Below, in pieces: positions 19,226-28,253 of a DNA stretch of 64,000 nt. Source of the DNA: Alphaproteobacteria bacterium. GTDB taxonomy: Bacteria > Pseudomonadota > Alphaproteobacteria > Rhizobiales > Aestuariivirgaceae. Positions within the stretch are counted from its first letter, which is position 1; each line of letters opens with the position of its first letter. Both the position numbers and the translations under genes were made by a program. Under the pieces are notes generated by a model. It was not told the origin of the DNA. It did no database searches and worked only from the letters and a program-made list of their open reading frames with translations. The stretch is taken from the NCBI GenBank assembly GCA_028868695.1, contig JAGWTZ010000010.1, positions 1 through 64,000 on the forward strand, read 5' to 3'.

Positions 19226-19951
19226 TTAACGGCCCTGCAGATGCGCCTTGGCTTCGGCCCAGCTGGAAAAAACCTCCGAAGCGCCCGCCTGCTTCAGTTT
19301 TGCAGCCTGATGCGGCCCGCAATGGCTTCCGCCGACATACCCATAAGCCGTCATTCCGGCTGCAACTGCGCCCTGCACACCGTAAACTGAATCTTCAAAA
19401 ACCGCGCAGGCGCTGGGCTGTGCCGAACATTGCGCCGCCGCGTGCAGAAACAGGTCCGGCGCCGGCTTGCCATGCTTCACCATCGCAGAGTTGAACATCC
19501 GCCCGGCCTTGAAATGCGCATCCACTCCGGTGATGTGCAGGCTGAGGACAATGCGCTCCAACGCGGAGGAAGAGGCCACACAACGGTGGTGAGGATCGCC
19601 GCCCAGGAAATCAATGATGCCCTTGGTGGGTTGAAGGGTTTCGTGCATCAGCCGCTGAACCTCGCGCCAGATGTTGGGAATGCTGTGGTCGGGCAGTTCG
19701 AAGCCGGTTTCCTTTGCGATGAGGGCTATGATGTCTTTCTGCTTCATGCCCACGCAGCGCGCCATCACCTCGTCACGCAACTCCACGCCGTGCTCGGCAT
19801 AGGCCGCCTTGTGCGCTGCGGCAGAGATGGGTTCCGAATCAACCAGAACCCCGTCACAATCAAAAATGAAAAGTTCGAATTTTCCCAAAGCCGTCCGTCC
19901 TGCCAATTGCGCGCTTGAACACCAATTTTGTTTGTCACTCACTAGAACCAT
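19226..19951 (-). CDS. HAD family hydrolase (beta-phosphoglucomutase-like phosphatase)
   Basis: FELFIFDCDGVLVDSEPISAAAHKAAYAEHG; start codon uncertain. Confidence 0.85.
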   Translation of the reverse strand: MVLVSDKQNWCSSAQLAGRTALGKFELFIFDCDGVLVDSEPISAAAHKAAYAEHGVELRDEVMARCVGMKQKDIIALIAKETGFELPDHSIPNIWREVQRLMHETLQPTKGIIDFLGGDPHHRCVASSSALERIVLSLHITGVDAHFKAGRMFNSAMVKHGKPAPDLFLHAAAQCSAQPSACAVFEDSVYGVQGAVAAGMTAYGYVGGSHCGPHQAAKLKQAGASEVFSSWAEAKAHLQGR

Positions 19952-20089
19952 TTGGCTTTTCAAGGCAAAGTCAAAATTGCCCCAAGCCCATGGCGGTGAC
20001 CAGGAAAACTGAATCCGGCAGCGCAGCCTGATTCAAGATTGTCTGGCGAAACCCTTGCCGGGTGCAACGGTTCCGTCAAATCAACTTGT

Positions 20090-20123
20090 GGAACATATTG
20101 ACATATAAAAATTCAAATGTACT
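20090..20123. promoter_or_regulatory. Candidate SorC operator site 2, overlapping the PTS promoter
   Basis: GGAACAT-N20-ATGTACT; contains TTGACA at 20098-20103. Confidence 0.5.
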
Positions 20124-20191
20124 ATATTTCGAATTGGTAGGGATGATCCCGAATGCAGCGGAAGACTGCACGGGGATTTCAGGGTTGGAAA

Positions 20192-20644
20192 ATGTCAGAG
20201 TTTTTTTCGTCATTCTCTCTTGAGAATCTGCTCATCGCGTTCGTCTTGCTTTGGGTGCTGCAAGGCGTTGGAGTCTGGTTCCAGTCCCGCCGCTACATCG
20301 GAGAAATGAAAACACTGCAGGACGGCGCTTCAGAGGGCTACCTCGGTGCCGGCCATTCGCGGCAGCGTTTTGGCGCCGGCTCCATCGTGATGCTCGTCAC
20401 CGATGCAAGCCTGAAAGTCACCAAATTCAAATTGATGCGCGGCCTGACCATTTTTGCACGCTTTGCCGACAGGCCTGATTTTGTCGGGCTTGACCTGGCA
20501 GAGCTGCAGGCGCGGCTGGAGCAGGAACCCAAGAAATCTTCGCTTCGCATCGCTGGCATCAGCGCCATCAACCAGATTCTTCGCGTCAAGCGGGATCGGG
20601 AGCAGCCGGACACTTCGGCCGCCCCCGGAATGACCCCGGCATAA
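20192..20644 (+). CDS. gutM: Glucitol operon activator-like protein GutM
   Basis: MSEFFSSFSLENLLIAFVLLWVLQGVGVWFQSRRY, upstream of glucitol PTS genes. Confidence 0.8.
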   Translation: MSEFFSSFSLENLLIAFVLLWVLQGVGVWFQSRRYIGEMKTLQDGASEGYLGAGHSRQRFGAGSIVMLVTDASLKVTKFKLMRGLTIFARFADRPDFVGLDLAELQARLEQEPKKSSLRIAGISAINQILRVKRDREQPDTSAAPGMTPA

Positions 20645-20683
20645 ACCGGGGCACTCAACACAAGAGCCAGGAGGAGACACTTA

Positions 20684-21430
20684 ATGGCAATGACAACACT
20701 GATCGGTCACATGGGGGATGCAATCCAGCACCTTCCTGCCGTGACCCAAACCGCTCTGCACCACCTTCAGGGCCTGGGTTCCCAGCTTCATGATGGCGCC
20801 CAGCTCATCCAGGTGGATGTGACCGCGGAAGACATCCAGAACAAGCTGAAGGATGTGAAACAGGAATCGCAGGGCGGCGCACTCGTTTGGCTGGCCACGC
20901 ACTTCATCGGCATGTTCCAGCAGGGCGGCCAGGTTTTCGTGGGCTTCGTCTCTGGCATCATTCCCACCCTGGTGGTTCTGATGACCGCTTTCTACGCCGT
21001 CACCGGCCTGATCGGCGAAGAACGCGTGCATGGCCTGGCGCAATGGGCCGGCAAGACCGGCTGGACGCGCTACACCATTCTGCCCATCATATCGGTCTTC
21101 TTCCTGACCAATCCGATGGCCTACACCTTCGGCTCGTTCCTCAAGGAACGCCACAAGCCTGCCTTCTATGACGCCGCGGTGTCCTATGTGCATCCGCCGC
21201 TCGGCCTCTTCCCGCACGTCAACCCCGGTGAATATTTCGTCTGGGGCGGCGTTCTCGTGGCTCTTCTGGAGCTTGAGAAGAACGGCAAGGTCTCGCCGAA
21301 CTATCACATCCAGGTTGCCGTCTGGTACGCCATCGTCGGCCTGCTTGTGATCCTGCTCAAGGGCTTCGTCACTGAGTGGATCACCAACATCATCGCGCGC
21401 CGCCAGGGCGTCGATCTTGAAAACCTCTAA
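20684..21430 (+). CDS. srlA: PTS glucitol/sorbitol transporter subunit IIC
   Basis: 248 aa; GEERVHGLAQWAGKTGWTRYTILPIISVFFLTNPMAYTFGSFL. Confidence 0.88.
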   Translation: MAMTTLIGHMGDAIQHLPAVTQTALHHLQGLGSQLHDGAQLIQVDVTAEDIQNKLKDVKQESQGGALVWLATHFIGMFQQGGQVFVGFVSGIIPTLVVLMTAFYAVTGLIGEERVHGLAQWAGKTGWTRYTILPIISVFFLTNPMAYTFGSFLKERHKPAFYDAAVSYVHPPLGLFPHVNPGEYFVWGGVLVALLELEKNGKVSPNYHIQVAVWYAIVGLLVILLKGFVTEWITNIIARRQGVDLENL

Positions 21431-21448
21431 GCGGCGGGAGATCGCATC

Positions 21449-22459
21449 ATGGCATCATACAAAGCCGTAAAAGTCTCCGCCGGCAAGGGCGGCTGGGGTG
21501 GCCCTCTCGTCATCCTGCCGACGGACCAGCGCAACAAGATCGCCTCCGTCACCGGTGGCGGCATCCATCCCGTCGCCAAGCGCCTCGCCGAACTGACGGG
21601 TTGTGAAGCCGTGGATGGCTTCCGCACCCCGCCGCCGGAAAGCGAAATGGCTGCTGTCGTCGTCGATTGCGGCGGCACCGCGCGCTGCGGTGTCTATCCG
21701 CGCAAGCGCATTCCCACCATCAACCTCAACCAGGTTGGTCAAGCAGGGCCCATGGCCCAATTCATCACCGAGGACATCTATGTCTCGGGCGTTACACCAA
21801 AGGACATGGCCATGGCTGACGGTTCTGCCACCCCCACACTCGCTGGCGCTGCCAGTTCTGCCGCCGGCGCGGCTTCTGCGGCGTCTTCCGCCGCGGCTTC
21901 CATCGCGCCGGACACCAGCGGCGGCGGCCTGATCGACCTGATCTCGTCGATTGGCCGTGTCATGGGCAAGGTGGTTGGCATCTTCTTCAGTGCCGGCCGC
22001 CGCACCATCGACCAGGTTGTGCGCAACGTGCTGCCCTTCATGGCCTTCGTGACCATGCTGATCGGCATCATCCTCTACACCGGTATCGGTGACTTCCTCG
22101 CCCACTGGATGGCGCCGCTGGCCAACAACATCGTTGGCTTGCTTGTCATCTCGGCCATCTGCGGCCTGCCGTTCCTGTCGCCCATCCTCGGGCCGGGCGC
22201 GGTCATCGCCCAGGTGATCGGCGTGGCCCTCATCGGCCCGCAGCTTGCCAACGGCGCGATCTCGCCGAAAATGGCCCTGCCGGCGCTCTTTGCCTACAAC
22301 ACGCAAGTCGGCTGCGACTTCGTGCCCGTGGGCTTGGCGCTGGGTGAGGCGAAACCGAAAACCATCGAAATCGGTGTGCCTGCGGTTCTCATGAGCCGCC
22401 AGATCATGGGGCCGGTCTCGGTGATCATCGCCTATCTGTTCAGCTTGGTTGTTCTCTAA
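21449..22459 (+). CDS. srlE: PTS glucitol/sorbitol transporter subunit IIBC
   Basis: 336 aa; KGGWGGPLVILPTDQRNKIASVTGGGIHPVAKRLAELTG and DFVPVGLALGEAKPKTIEIGVPAVLMSRQIMGP. Confidence 0.88.
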   Translation: MASYKAVKVSAGKGGWGGPLVILPTDQRNKIASVTGGGIHPVAKRLAELTGCEAVDGFRTPPPESEMAAVVVDCGGTARCGVYPRKRIPTINLNQVGQAGPMAQFITEDIYVSGVTPKDMAMADGSATPTLAGAASSAAGAASAASSAAASIAPDTSGGGLIDLISSIGRVMGKVVGIFFSAGRRTIDQVVRNVLPFMAFVTMLIGIILYTGIGDFLAHWMAPLANNIVGLLVISAICGLPFLSPILGPGAVIAQVIGVALIGPQLANGAISPKMALPALFAYNTQVGCDFVPVGLALGEAKPKTIEIGVPAVLMSRQIMGPVSVIIAYLFSLVVL

Positions 22460-22471
22460 GGAACCAGCCTT

Positions 22472-22507
22472 GGCCGGGGCGCTAGGCTTGCGCCCCGGCC
22501 TTTTTTT
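22472..22507 (+). terminator. Intra-operon terminator-like hairpin between IIBC and IIA
   Basis: GGCCGGGGCGC-taggctt-GCGCCCCGGCC, 11-bp perfect stem then T7. Confidence 0.85.
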
Positions 22508-22535
22508 ATCCGATGCCACCAAGGGAACTGATCAA

Positions 22536-22907
22536 ATGTATCTGCAAACCGTAATCACCGGAATTGGCCCCGAGGTTGCCGACATGGCTGAGGGAGGTGT
22601 TGTCATCCTGTTCGCTGATGGCGCGCCGCCGGAGCTGGCCGAAGTCTCGGTGCTGCACAAGACGGTTGAAGAACCCAGCGCCAAGCAGCCGCCTGTGGGT
22701 GCTGCCGTGCGCATCGGTTCCATCGCGGTGAAGATCACCGGCATCGGCCCCACCGCTTGGGCCAAAATGACCAGCATGGGCCACATTGTGTTTGCCTTTA
22801 ACGGCGGCGATGCGTCCGACCGCCCCGGCGAGATCTGCGTCACCGAAGTTCCGCTTGCAGAACTGCTGGGCCAGTTGAAGGCCGGCATCAGGATCACCGT
22901 TGGCTGA
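22536..22907 (+). CDS. srlB: PTS glucitol/sorbitol transporter subunit IIA
   Basis: MYLQTVITGIGPEVADMAEGGVVILFADGAPPELAEVSVLH. Confidence 0.85.
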   Translation: MYLQTVITGIGPEVADMAEGGVVILFADGAPPELAEVSVLHKTVEEPSAKQPPVGAAVRIGSIAVKITGIGPTAWAKMTSMGHIVFAFNGGDASDRPGEICVTEVPLAELLGQLKAGIRITVG

Positions 22908-24829
22908 TGGTTGAGAAATCCGTCATCGTGCGCGTCAAGGAAGGCCTGCATGCCAGGCCCGCCACGCGCTTTGTGCAACTGGCCAAGAGCTTCCCTTGCG
23001 ACGTTTCGCTTGGCTACAACGGCAAGAGTGCTTCCGCCAAGAGCAGCGTGAAAGTGATGCTGCTCAACGTCAAGGAAAACACCGAAGTCACCGTCATCAC
23101 GTCAGGTGAAGGCGAGGAAAAGGCGCTTCAGGAACTGGTTGGCTATCTGAGCGATCCGCTGGCCGGGCTCGATGCGCCTGAGGCGGCCCCGCCATCTGCG
23201 CCTGAGCAGCCCGCTGCTCACAAGGCCGTGGGTGTGTCAGAAGGCGTTGCAGTGGGCAGCGTATTCCCGTTTTTCCCTGAAACCATCACCATTGACGAGC
23301 GTCGCCGCGCCGCATCGGAAATTGACGCTGAGATGACCGCTCTCGTCGCCGCCTTTGACAGGGTTTCGGCGCGCATGAAGCTGGGCCTTGCCGATCAGTC
23401 GCTGGCGGCAGGCAACCGTGCCATCATCCACGCGCTGGCCGAACTCGCCAATGATGACGCCATGCGTGCCGACATGATGGAAGAGGTGCGTGGCGGCGCG
23501 GGTGCGGTGAAGGCCATTCTCACTGTGGCCGGCCGCAATGCCGAGGCCTTCCGCGGCATGGATGACCCTTATCAGCGGGCGCGGGCCGAAGACATCGACG
23601 CCATCGGCCGCCAGCTGGCGCTGGCCGCGCAGGACAAGCATGATATTGATTTGAGTGCCGTGCCCCAGGGTGCCATCATCATCGCCAATGACATTGGTGC
23701 CTTTGAATTGGCCAAGGCACCCATCAAGAACATCGCGGGGCTCGTTTGCGCCAAGGGTGCGATGACCAGCCACATCGCCATTATTGCGCGCGCCCATCAG
23801 ATTCCAGCCGTTCTCGCTTATGGTGATGGCGTTGCCGCCTTGCGTGATGCCCGCCTGCTTGCCATCGATGGCAAGACGGGCGAGGTGGTCAAGGACCCCG
23901 GCACCGACACGTTGAAGTCTTTCTCAGAGCGCGGTGGCGCGGTGAAGGCCGAACGTGCTGCGCTTGAACCGTTCAAGCATGTGGTGCCCCGCCTGAAGGA
24001 TGGGCAGGTGATCGAGGTCGCCGCCAATATCGGCACGCTGGAGGAAATCCCGGCCGCCTTGGAAGCAGGCGCCATGGGTGTTGGCTTGTTCCGAACCGAG
24101 CTGCTTTACATGGCGCACCGCCATCTCCCATCCGAGGATGAACAGACGGAAATCTACGGCAAGGCGCTGGCCGCCTTTGCGCCGCATCCTGTCATCATCC
24201 GCACGCTCGACATCGGTGGCGACAAGCCGGTGGCGGGCATCCAGTTCCCGCATGAGGAGAACCCTTTCCTCGGCTGGCGCGGCATCCGCATGTGCCTCGA
24301 CAGGCCGGAAATCTTCAAGCCGCAGCTGCGCGCCTTGTTGCGCGCGGCACCCAAGGGCAAGCTGAAGGTCATGCTGCCAATGATCGCCGATGTTTCCGAA
24401 CTGATCCGGACCAAGGAGCTCATTTCCCAATGCGCCGCGGAACTGGCTGCTGAGGGCAAGGCCCACGGCACTTTTGAACTTGGCATCATGGTGGAAACGC
24501 CGGCCGCGGTGTTCAATGCGGCAGAGCTTGCCAAACTTTCCGCCTTCTTCTCCATCGGCACCAATGATCTCACCCAATATGTAATGGCGGCTGACCGCAT
24601 GAATGCCCAAGTTGGAGCGTTGAATGACGTCACCAACCCGGCCGTGATGAACGCCATCGCCATGGTGGCCAAGGCCGGCAGGGAGGCAGGCATCATGGTT
24701 GGCATGTGTGGCGAGGCAGCGGGACGGGTGGACCTGGCAGCGCGCTTTGTCGCGATGGGCATCACCGAGCTCAGCATGAACCCAGGCCAGGTGGCCAAGA
24801 TCAAACGCGCCCTTGCCAGCTTGAATTGA
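22907..24829 (+). CDS. HPr-Enzyme I fusion phosphoenolpyruvate-protein phosphotransferase
   Basis: 640 aa; N-terminal HPr (VKEGLHARPATRFVQLAKSF) followed by EI (GAMTSHIAIIARAHQIPAV, MVETPAAVFNAAELA, IGTNDLTQYVMAADR). Confidence 0.92.
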   Translation: MVEKSVIVRVKEGLHARPATRFVQLAKSFPCDVSLGYNGKSASAKSSVKVMLLNVKENTEVTVITSGEGEEKALQELVGYLSDPLAGLDAPEAAPPSAPEQPAAHKAVGVSEGVAVGSVFPFFPETITIDERRRAASEIDAEMTALVAAFDRVSARMKLGLADQSLAAGNRAIIHALAELANDDAMRADMMEEVRGGAGAVKAILTVAGRNAEAFRGMDDPYQRARAEDIDAIGRQLALAAQDKHDIDLSAVPQGAIIIANDIGAFELAKAPIKNIAGLVCAKGAMTSHIAIIARAHQIPAVLAYGDGVAALRDARLLAIDGKTGEVVKDPGTDTLKSFSERGGAVKAERAALEPFKHVVPRLKDGQVIEVAANIGTLEEIPAALEAGAMGVGLFRTELLYMAHRHLPSEDEQTEIYGKALAAFAPHPVIIRTLDIGGDKPVAGIQFPHEENPFLGWRGIRMCLDRPEIFKPQLRALLRAAPKGKLKVMLPMIADVSELIRTKELISQCAAELAAEGKAHGTFELGIMVETPAAVFNAAELAKLSAFFSIGTNDLTQYVMAADRMNAQVGALNDVTNPAVMNAIAMVAKAGREAGIMVGMCGEAAGRVDLAARFVAMGITELSMNPGQVAKIKRALASLN

Positions 24830-24861
24830 TACATATGTATTGCATTATGTAATAATGTATC
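24828..24861. promoter_or_regulatory. Candidate SorC operator site 3
   Basis: GATACAT-N20-ATGTATC, with inner palindrome ATACATATGTAT (24829-24840). Confidence 0.55.
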
Positions 24862-24895
24862 TTAATGGATTTTCCAACGTGAGGAACTGAACGCC

Positions 24896-26215
24896 ATGTC
24901 AATCAACATATCGCCGACGGGCCTTGCCCGTGATCTTCAGAAGCGCGCGGAAGGTGGCAAGCCGATCCGGATTGGGCTTGTGGGCTCGGGCGAGATGGGC
25001 ACGGACATCGTGACGCGCGTGGCGCACATGCCGGGCATCGAGATCGGGGCGATCTCGGAACTTCGGCCCGCGGCAGCCGGCAAGGCAGTGGACATTGCCT
25101 ATCAGGAACAGGGCCACTGGCAGGAGACCAAATCCGCTGACGCGCTGAACGCGGCAATGGAGCAGGGCAAGGTTGCGGTGACCGACAATGTCGATCATTT
25201 GATCAACAGCGGCCTGATCGATGTGGTGATTGACGCCACGGGTGTGCCTGCGGTGGGGGCCGAGATCGGGCTTCGCGCCATGGAGCATGGCAAGCACCTG
25301 GTGATGATGAATGTGGAGGCCGATGTCACCATTGGCGCCTATCTGATGCATGAGGCCCAGCGCCTTGGCGTCACCTATTCGCTGGGGGCAGGCGATGAGC
25401 CCTCGTCCTGCATGGAGCTGATTGAGTTTGTCTCGGCCATGGGCCACCCGATCGTGGCGGCGGGCAAGGGCAAGAACAACCCGCTGAACATCGACGCGGT
25501 GCCGGACCAGTATGCCGAGGAGGCCAAGCGCCGGAACATGAATGTGCGCATGTTGGTGGAGTTCGTCGACGGCTCCAAGACCATGGTGGAGATGGCGGCG
25601 ATTGCCAATGCCACGGGCCTGGTGCCCGATTGCCCCGGCATGCATGGCCCCAAGGCGACGATTGACCAGCTGTCGAGCGTGCTGGTGCCGAAGAAGGATG
25701 GCGGCGTGCTCTCGAAGATGGGGGTTGTGGACTATTCGATCGGCAAGGGCGTCGCCCCCGGCGTGTTTGTGGTGGCGGAAATGAGCCACCCGCGGGTGAG
25801 GGAGCGCATGGAGGACCTGAAGATGGGCCATGGGCCCTACTTCACCTTCCACCGGCCCTATCACCTGACCTCGCTGGAAGTGCCGCTCACCTGTGCCCGC
25901 GTGGTGCTTTATGGCAAGGCGGACATGGTGCCGCTGGCCAAGCCCGTGGCGGAAGTCTGCGCGGTGGCCAAGAAGGACATGCAGCCGGGCGAGACGCTGG
26001 ATGCGATTGGCGAATATTGCTACCGCGCCTGGATCATGACCTCTGAAGAGGCCCGCGCCGCCAAGGCCATCCCTTGCGGCTTGCTGCACAAGGCCAAGGT
26101 CACCAAGCCCATCAAGAAGGGTGAGTTGATCACGGCGGCCAATACCGAAGTGCCGGCTGATTCCAAGATCGCCGCCCTGCGCGCCAGGCAGGACAAGCTG
26201 GTTTACGCAAACTGA
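24896..26215 (+). CDS. NAD(P)-binding homoserine-dehydrogenase-like oxidoreductase with SAF domain
   Basis: 439 aa; [36 protein letters not shown]-terminal SAF-like segment ([14 protein letters not shown].., [13 protein letters not shown]). Confidence 0.82.
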   Translation: MSINISPTGLARDLQKRAEGGKPIRIGLVGSGEMGTDIVTRVAHMPGIEIGAISELRPAAAGKAVDIAYQEQGHWQETKSADALNAAMEQGKVAVTDNVDHLINSGLIDVVIDATGVPAVGAEIGLRAMEHGKHLVMMNVEADVTIGAYLMHEAQRLGVTYSLGAGDEPSSCMELIEFVSAMGHPIVAAGKGKNNPLNIDAVPDQYAEEAKRRNMNVRMLVEFVDGSKTMVEMAAIANATGLVPDCPGMHGPKATIDQLSSVLVPKKDGGVLSKMGVVDYSIGKGVAPGVFVVAEMSHPRVRERMEDLKMGHGPYFTFHRPYHLTSLEVPLTCARVVLYGKADMVPLAKPVAEVCAVAKKDMQPGETLDAIGEYCYRAWIMTSEEARAAKAIPCGLLHKAKVTKPIKKGELITAANTEVPADSKIAALRARQDKLVYAN

Positions 26216-26225
26216 GGACAAGCCG

Positions 26226-27254
26226 ATGAGCGCCACCGCCAAGAAAGCCGCTGCCGGAGCGGCCAACGTGCCCTTCGCCTTCCGCGCCTATACGCCGGAC
26301 CAGCTGCGCGGGGTGCTGCACAAGATGCACCTGATCCGCAAGTTCGAGGAGGGGGCGGAGGACTCTTACACGCGCGGCCTGATCCATGGCACCATGCATC
26401 TGTCGATCGGCCAGGAGGCCAGTGCGCTGGGCATTTGCGCGCCGCTGAAGGCCGATGACCAGATCACCTCGACGCATCGCGGCCATGGCCATTGCATCGC
26501 CAAGGGCGCGCAGGTGGACCGCATGTTCGCCGAGTTCTTCGGCAAGACAACGGGCTATTGCAAGGGCCGCGGCGGCTCGATGCACATTGCCGATGTGAGT
26601 GCGGGCAACCTGGGCGCCAATGGCATCGTGGCGGGCGGCATCCCCATTGCAGTGGGGGCGGCGCTTTCAGCCAAGATGCAGAAGAACGGCAAGGTGGTGG
26701 TGTGCTTCTTCGGCGACGGCGCCAACAACGAGGGCGCCTTCCATGAATCACTCAACATGGCGGCGATCTGGAAGCTGCCGGTGGTGTTTGTCTGCGAGAA
26801 CAACGGCTATGGCATGTCGACATCGACGGCGCGCTCGACGGCGGTGGAGCGCATTGCCGACCGGGCGGCGGCCTATGCCATGCCGGGTGTCACCGTGAAC
26901 GGCAATGACTTCTCGGCGGTGGCCGAGGCCTCCACCACGGCGGTGGAGCGGGCCCGTCGCGGCGAGGGCCCCAGCCTCATCGAGACCAAGACCTACCGCC
27001 ACCGCGGCCATTCCAAGAGCGACCGCAACCGCTATCGCACCAAGGAGGAGATCGAGGAATGGAAGGCGATGCGCGACCCGATCAACCTGTTCGAGGCCGA
27101 GCTGCAGCAGTTCGGGGTGATAGACGAGGCAGGAATTGCCGCGGTGCGCGCCGCCGTCGAGGCAGAAATTGCCGCCGGCATTGAGTTTGCCAAGACAAGC
27201 CCAGCACCCGCCGCCGCGGAAGGCCTCAACTTTGTGTACACGGAGCTGCAGTGA
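26226..27254 (+). CDS. Thiamine diphosphate-dependent dehydrogenase E1 alpha (acetoin/pyruvate dehydrogenase-like)
   Basis: 342 aa; [54 protein letters not shown]. Confidence 0.88.
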   Translation: MSATAKKAAAGAANVPFAFRAYTPDQLRGVLHKMHLIRKFEEGAEDSYTRGLIHGTMHLSIGQEASALGICAPLKADDQITSTHRGHGHCIAKGAQVDRMFAEFFGKTTGYCKGRGGSMHIADVSAGNLGANGIVAGGIPIAVGAALSAKMQKNGKVVVCFFGDGANNEGAFHESLNMAAIWKLPVVFVCENNGYGMSTSTARSTAVERIADRAAAYAMPGVTVNGNDFSAVAEASTTAVERARRGEGPSLIETKTYRHRGHSKSDRNRYRTKEEIEEWKAMRDPINLFEAELQQFGVIDEAGIAAVRAAVEAEIAAGIEFAKTSPAPAAAEGLNFVYTELQ

Positions 27255-28252
27255 TGGACGCCAAGGTGAGAGAGCTGAGCTATTCGCAGGCCGTCCAGGA
27301 AGCCATGGCCATTGCCTTGGAGAGTGATCCGCGCGTGTTCCTGATGGGCGAGGACATCGGCGTCTATGGCGGCGCCTTCCAGGTGACGGGCGATCTTGTG
27401 GAGCGCTTCGGGCCTGAGCGGGTAATCGACATGCCCATCTCGGAGCTGGGCGGGGCGGGCGTTGCGGTGGGTGCGGCCGTCACCGGCATGCGGCCGATCT
27501 TTGAGTTCCAGTTCTCGGATTTTGCCACGCTGGCCATGGAGCAGATCGTCAACCAGGCGGCCAAGATGCGCTTCATGCTGGGTGGCGAAGTGTCGGTTCC
27601 GCTGGTGATGCGCTTTCCTGCCGGTTCGGGCACGGGCGCTGCCGCCCAGCACAGCCAAAGCCTTGAGGCCTGGCTGGCCCATGTGCCGGGCCTGAAGGTG
27701 ATCCAGCCTGCCACCCCGCATGACGCCAAGGGCATGCTGCTGGCAGCGCTGGAGGATCCTGATCCGGTGATGATCTTCGAGCACAAGCTGCTCTACAAGA
27801 TGAAGGGTGCGGTGCCGGAGGGGCATTACACGGTGCCGATCGGCAAGGCCGATATTGCCCGCCCCGGCAAGGACGCCACCATCGTTGCCACCTCGATCAT
27901 GGTGCACAAGGCGCTGGAAGCGGCTGCGGCGCTGGCCGGCGAAGGCATCGACCTTGAAGTGATCGACCTTCGCACCATCCGCCCGATTGACCGCGAGACG
28001 GTGATTGAGAGTGTCAAGAAGACCTCGCGCCTGCTCTGCGTCTATGAGGCGGTGAAGACGCTGGGCATCGGCGCCGAGATCAGCGCCATGATCGCCGAGA
28101 GCGAGGCCTTTGACTATCTCGATGCGCCGATTGTGCGTTTGGGCGGGGCCGACAGCCCCATTCCCTATAACCCCGATTTGGAGAAGGCCGCCGTGCCGCA
28201 GGTGCCGGACATCATCGCCAGTGCCCGCGCCCTGGTGCAGGGAAGACGCTGA
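27254..28252 (+). CDS. Thiamine diphosphate-dependent dehydrogenase E1 beta
   Basis: [48 protein letters not shown]. Confidence 0.9.
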   Translation: MDAKVRELSYSQAVQEAMAIALESDPRVFLMGEDIGVYGGAFQVTGDLVERFGPERVIDMPISELGGAGVAVGAAVTGMRPIFEFQFSDFATLAMEQIVNQAAKMRFMLGGEVSVPLVMRFPAGSGTGAAAQHSQSLEAWLAHVPGLKVIQPATPHDAKGMLLAALEDPDPVMIFEHKLLYKMKGAVPEGHYTVPIGKADIARPGKDATIVATSIMVHKALEAAAALAGEGIDLEVIDLRTIRPIDRETVIESVKKTSRLLCVYEAVKTLGIGAEISAMIAESEAFDYLDAPIVRLGGADSPIPYNPDLEKAAVPQVPDIIASARALVQGRR

Positions 28253-28253
28253 G

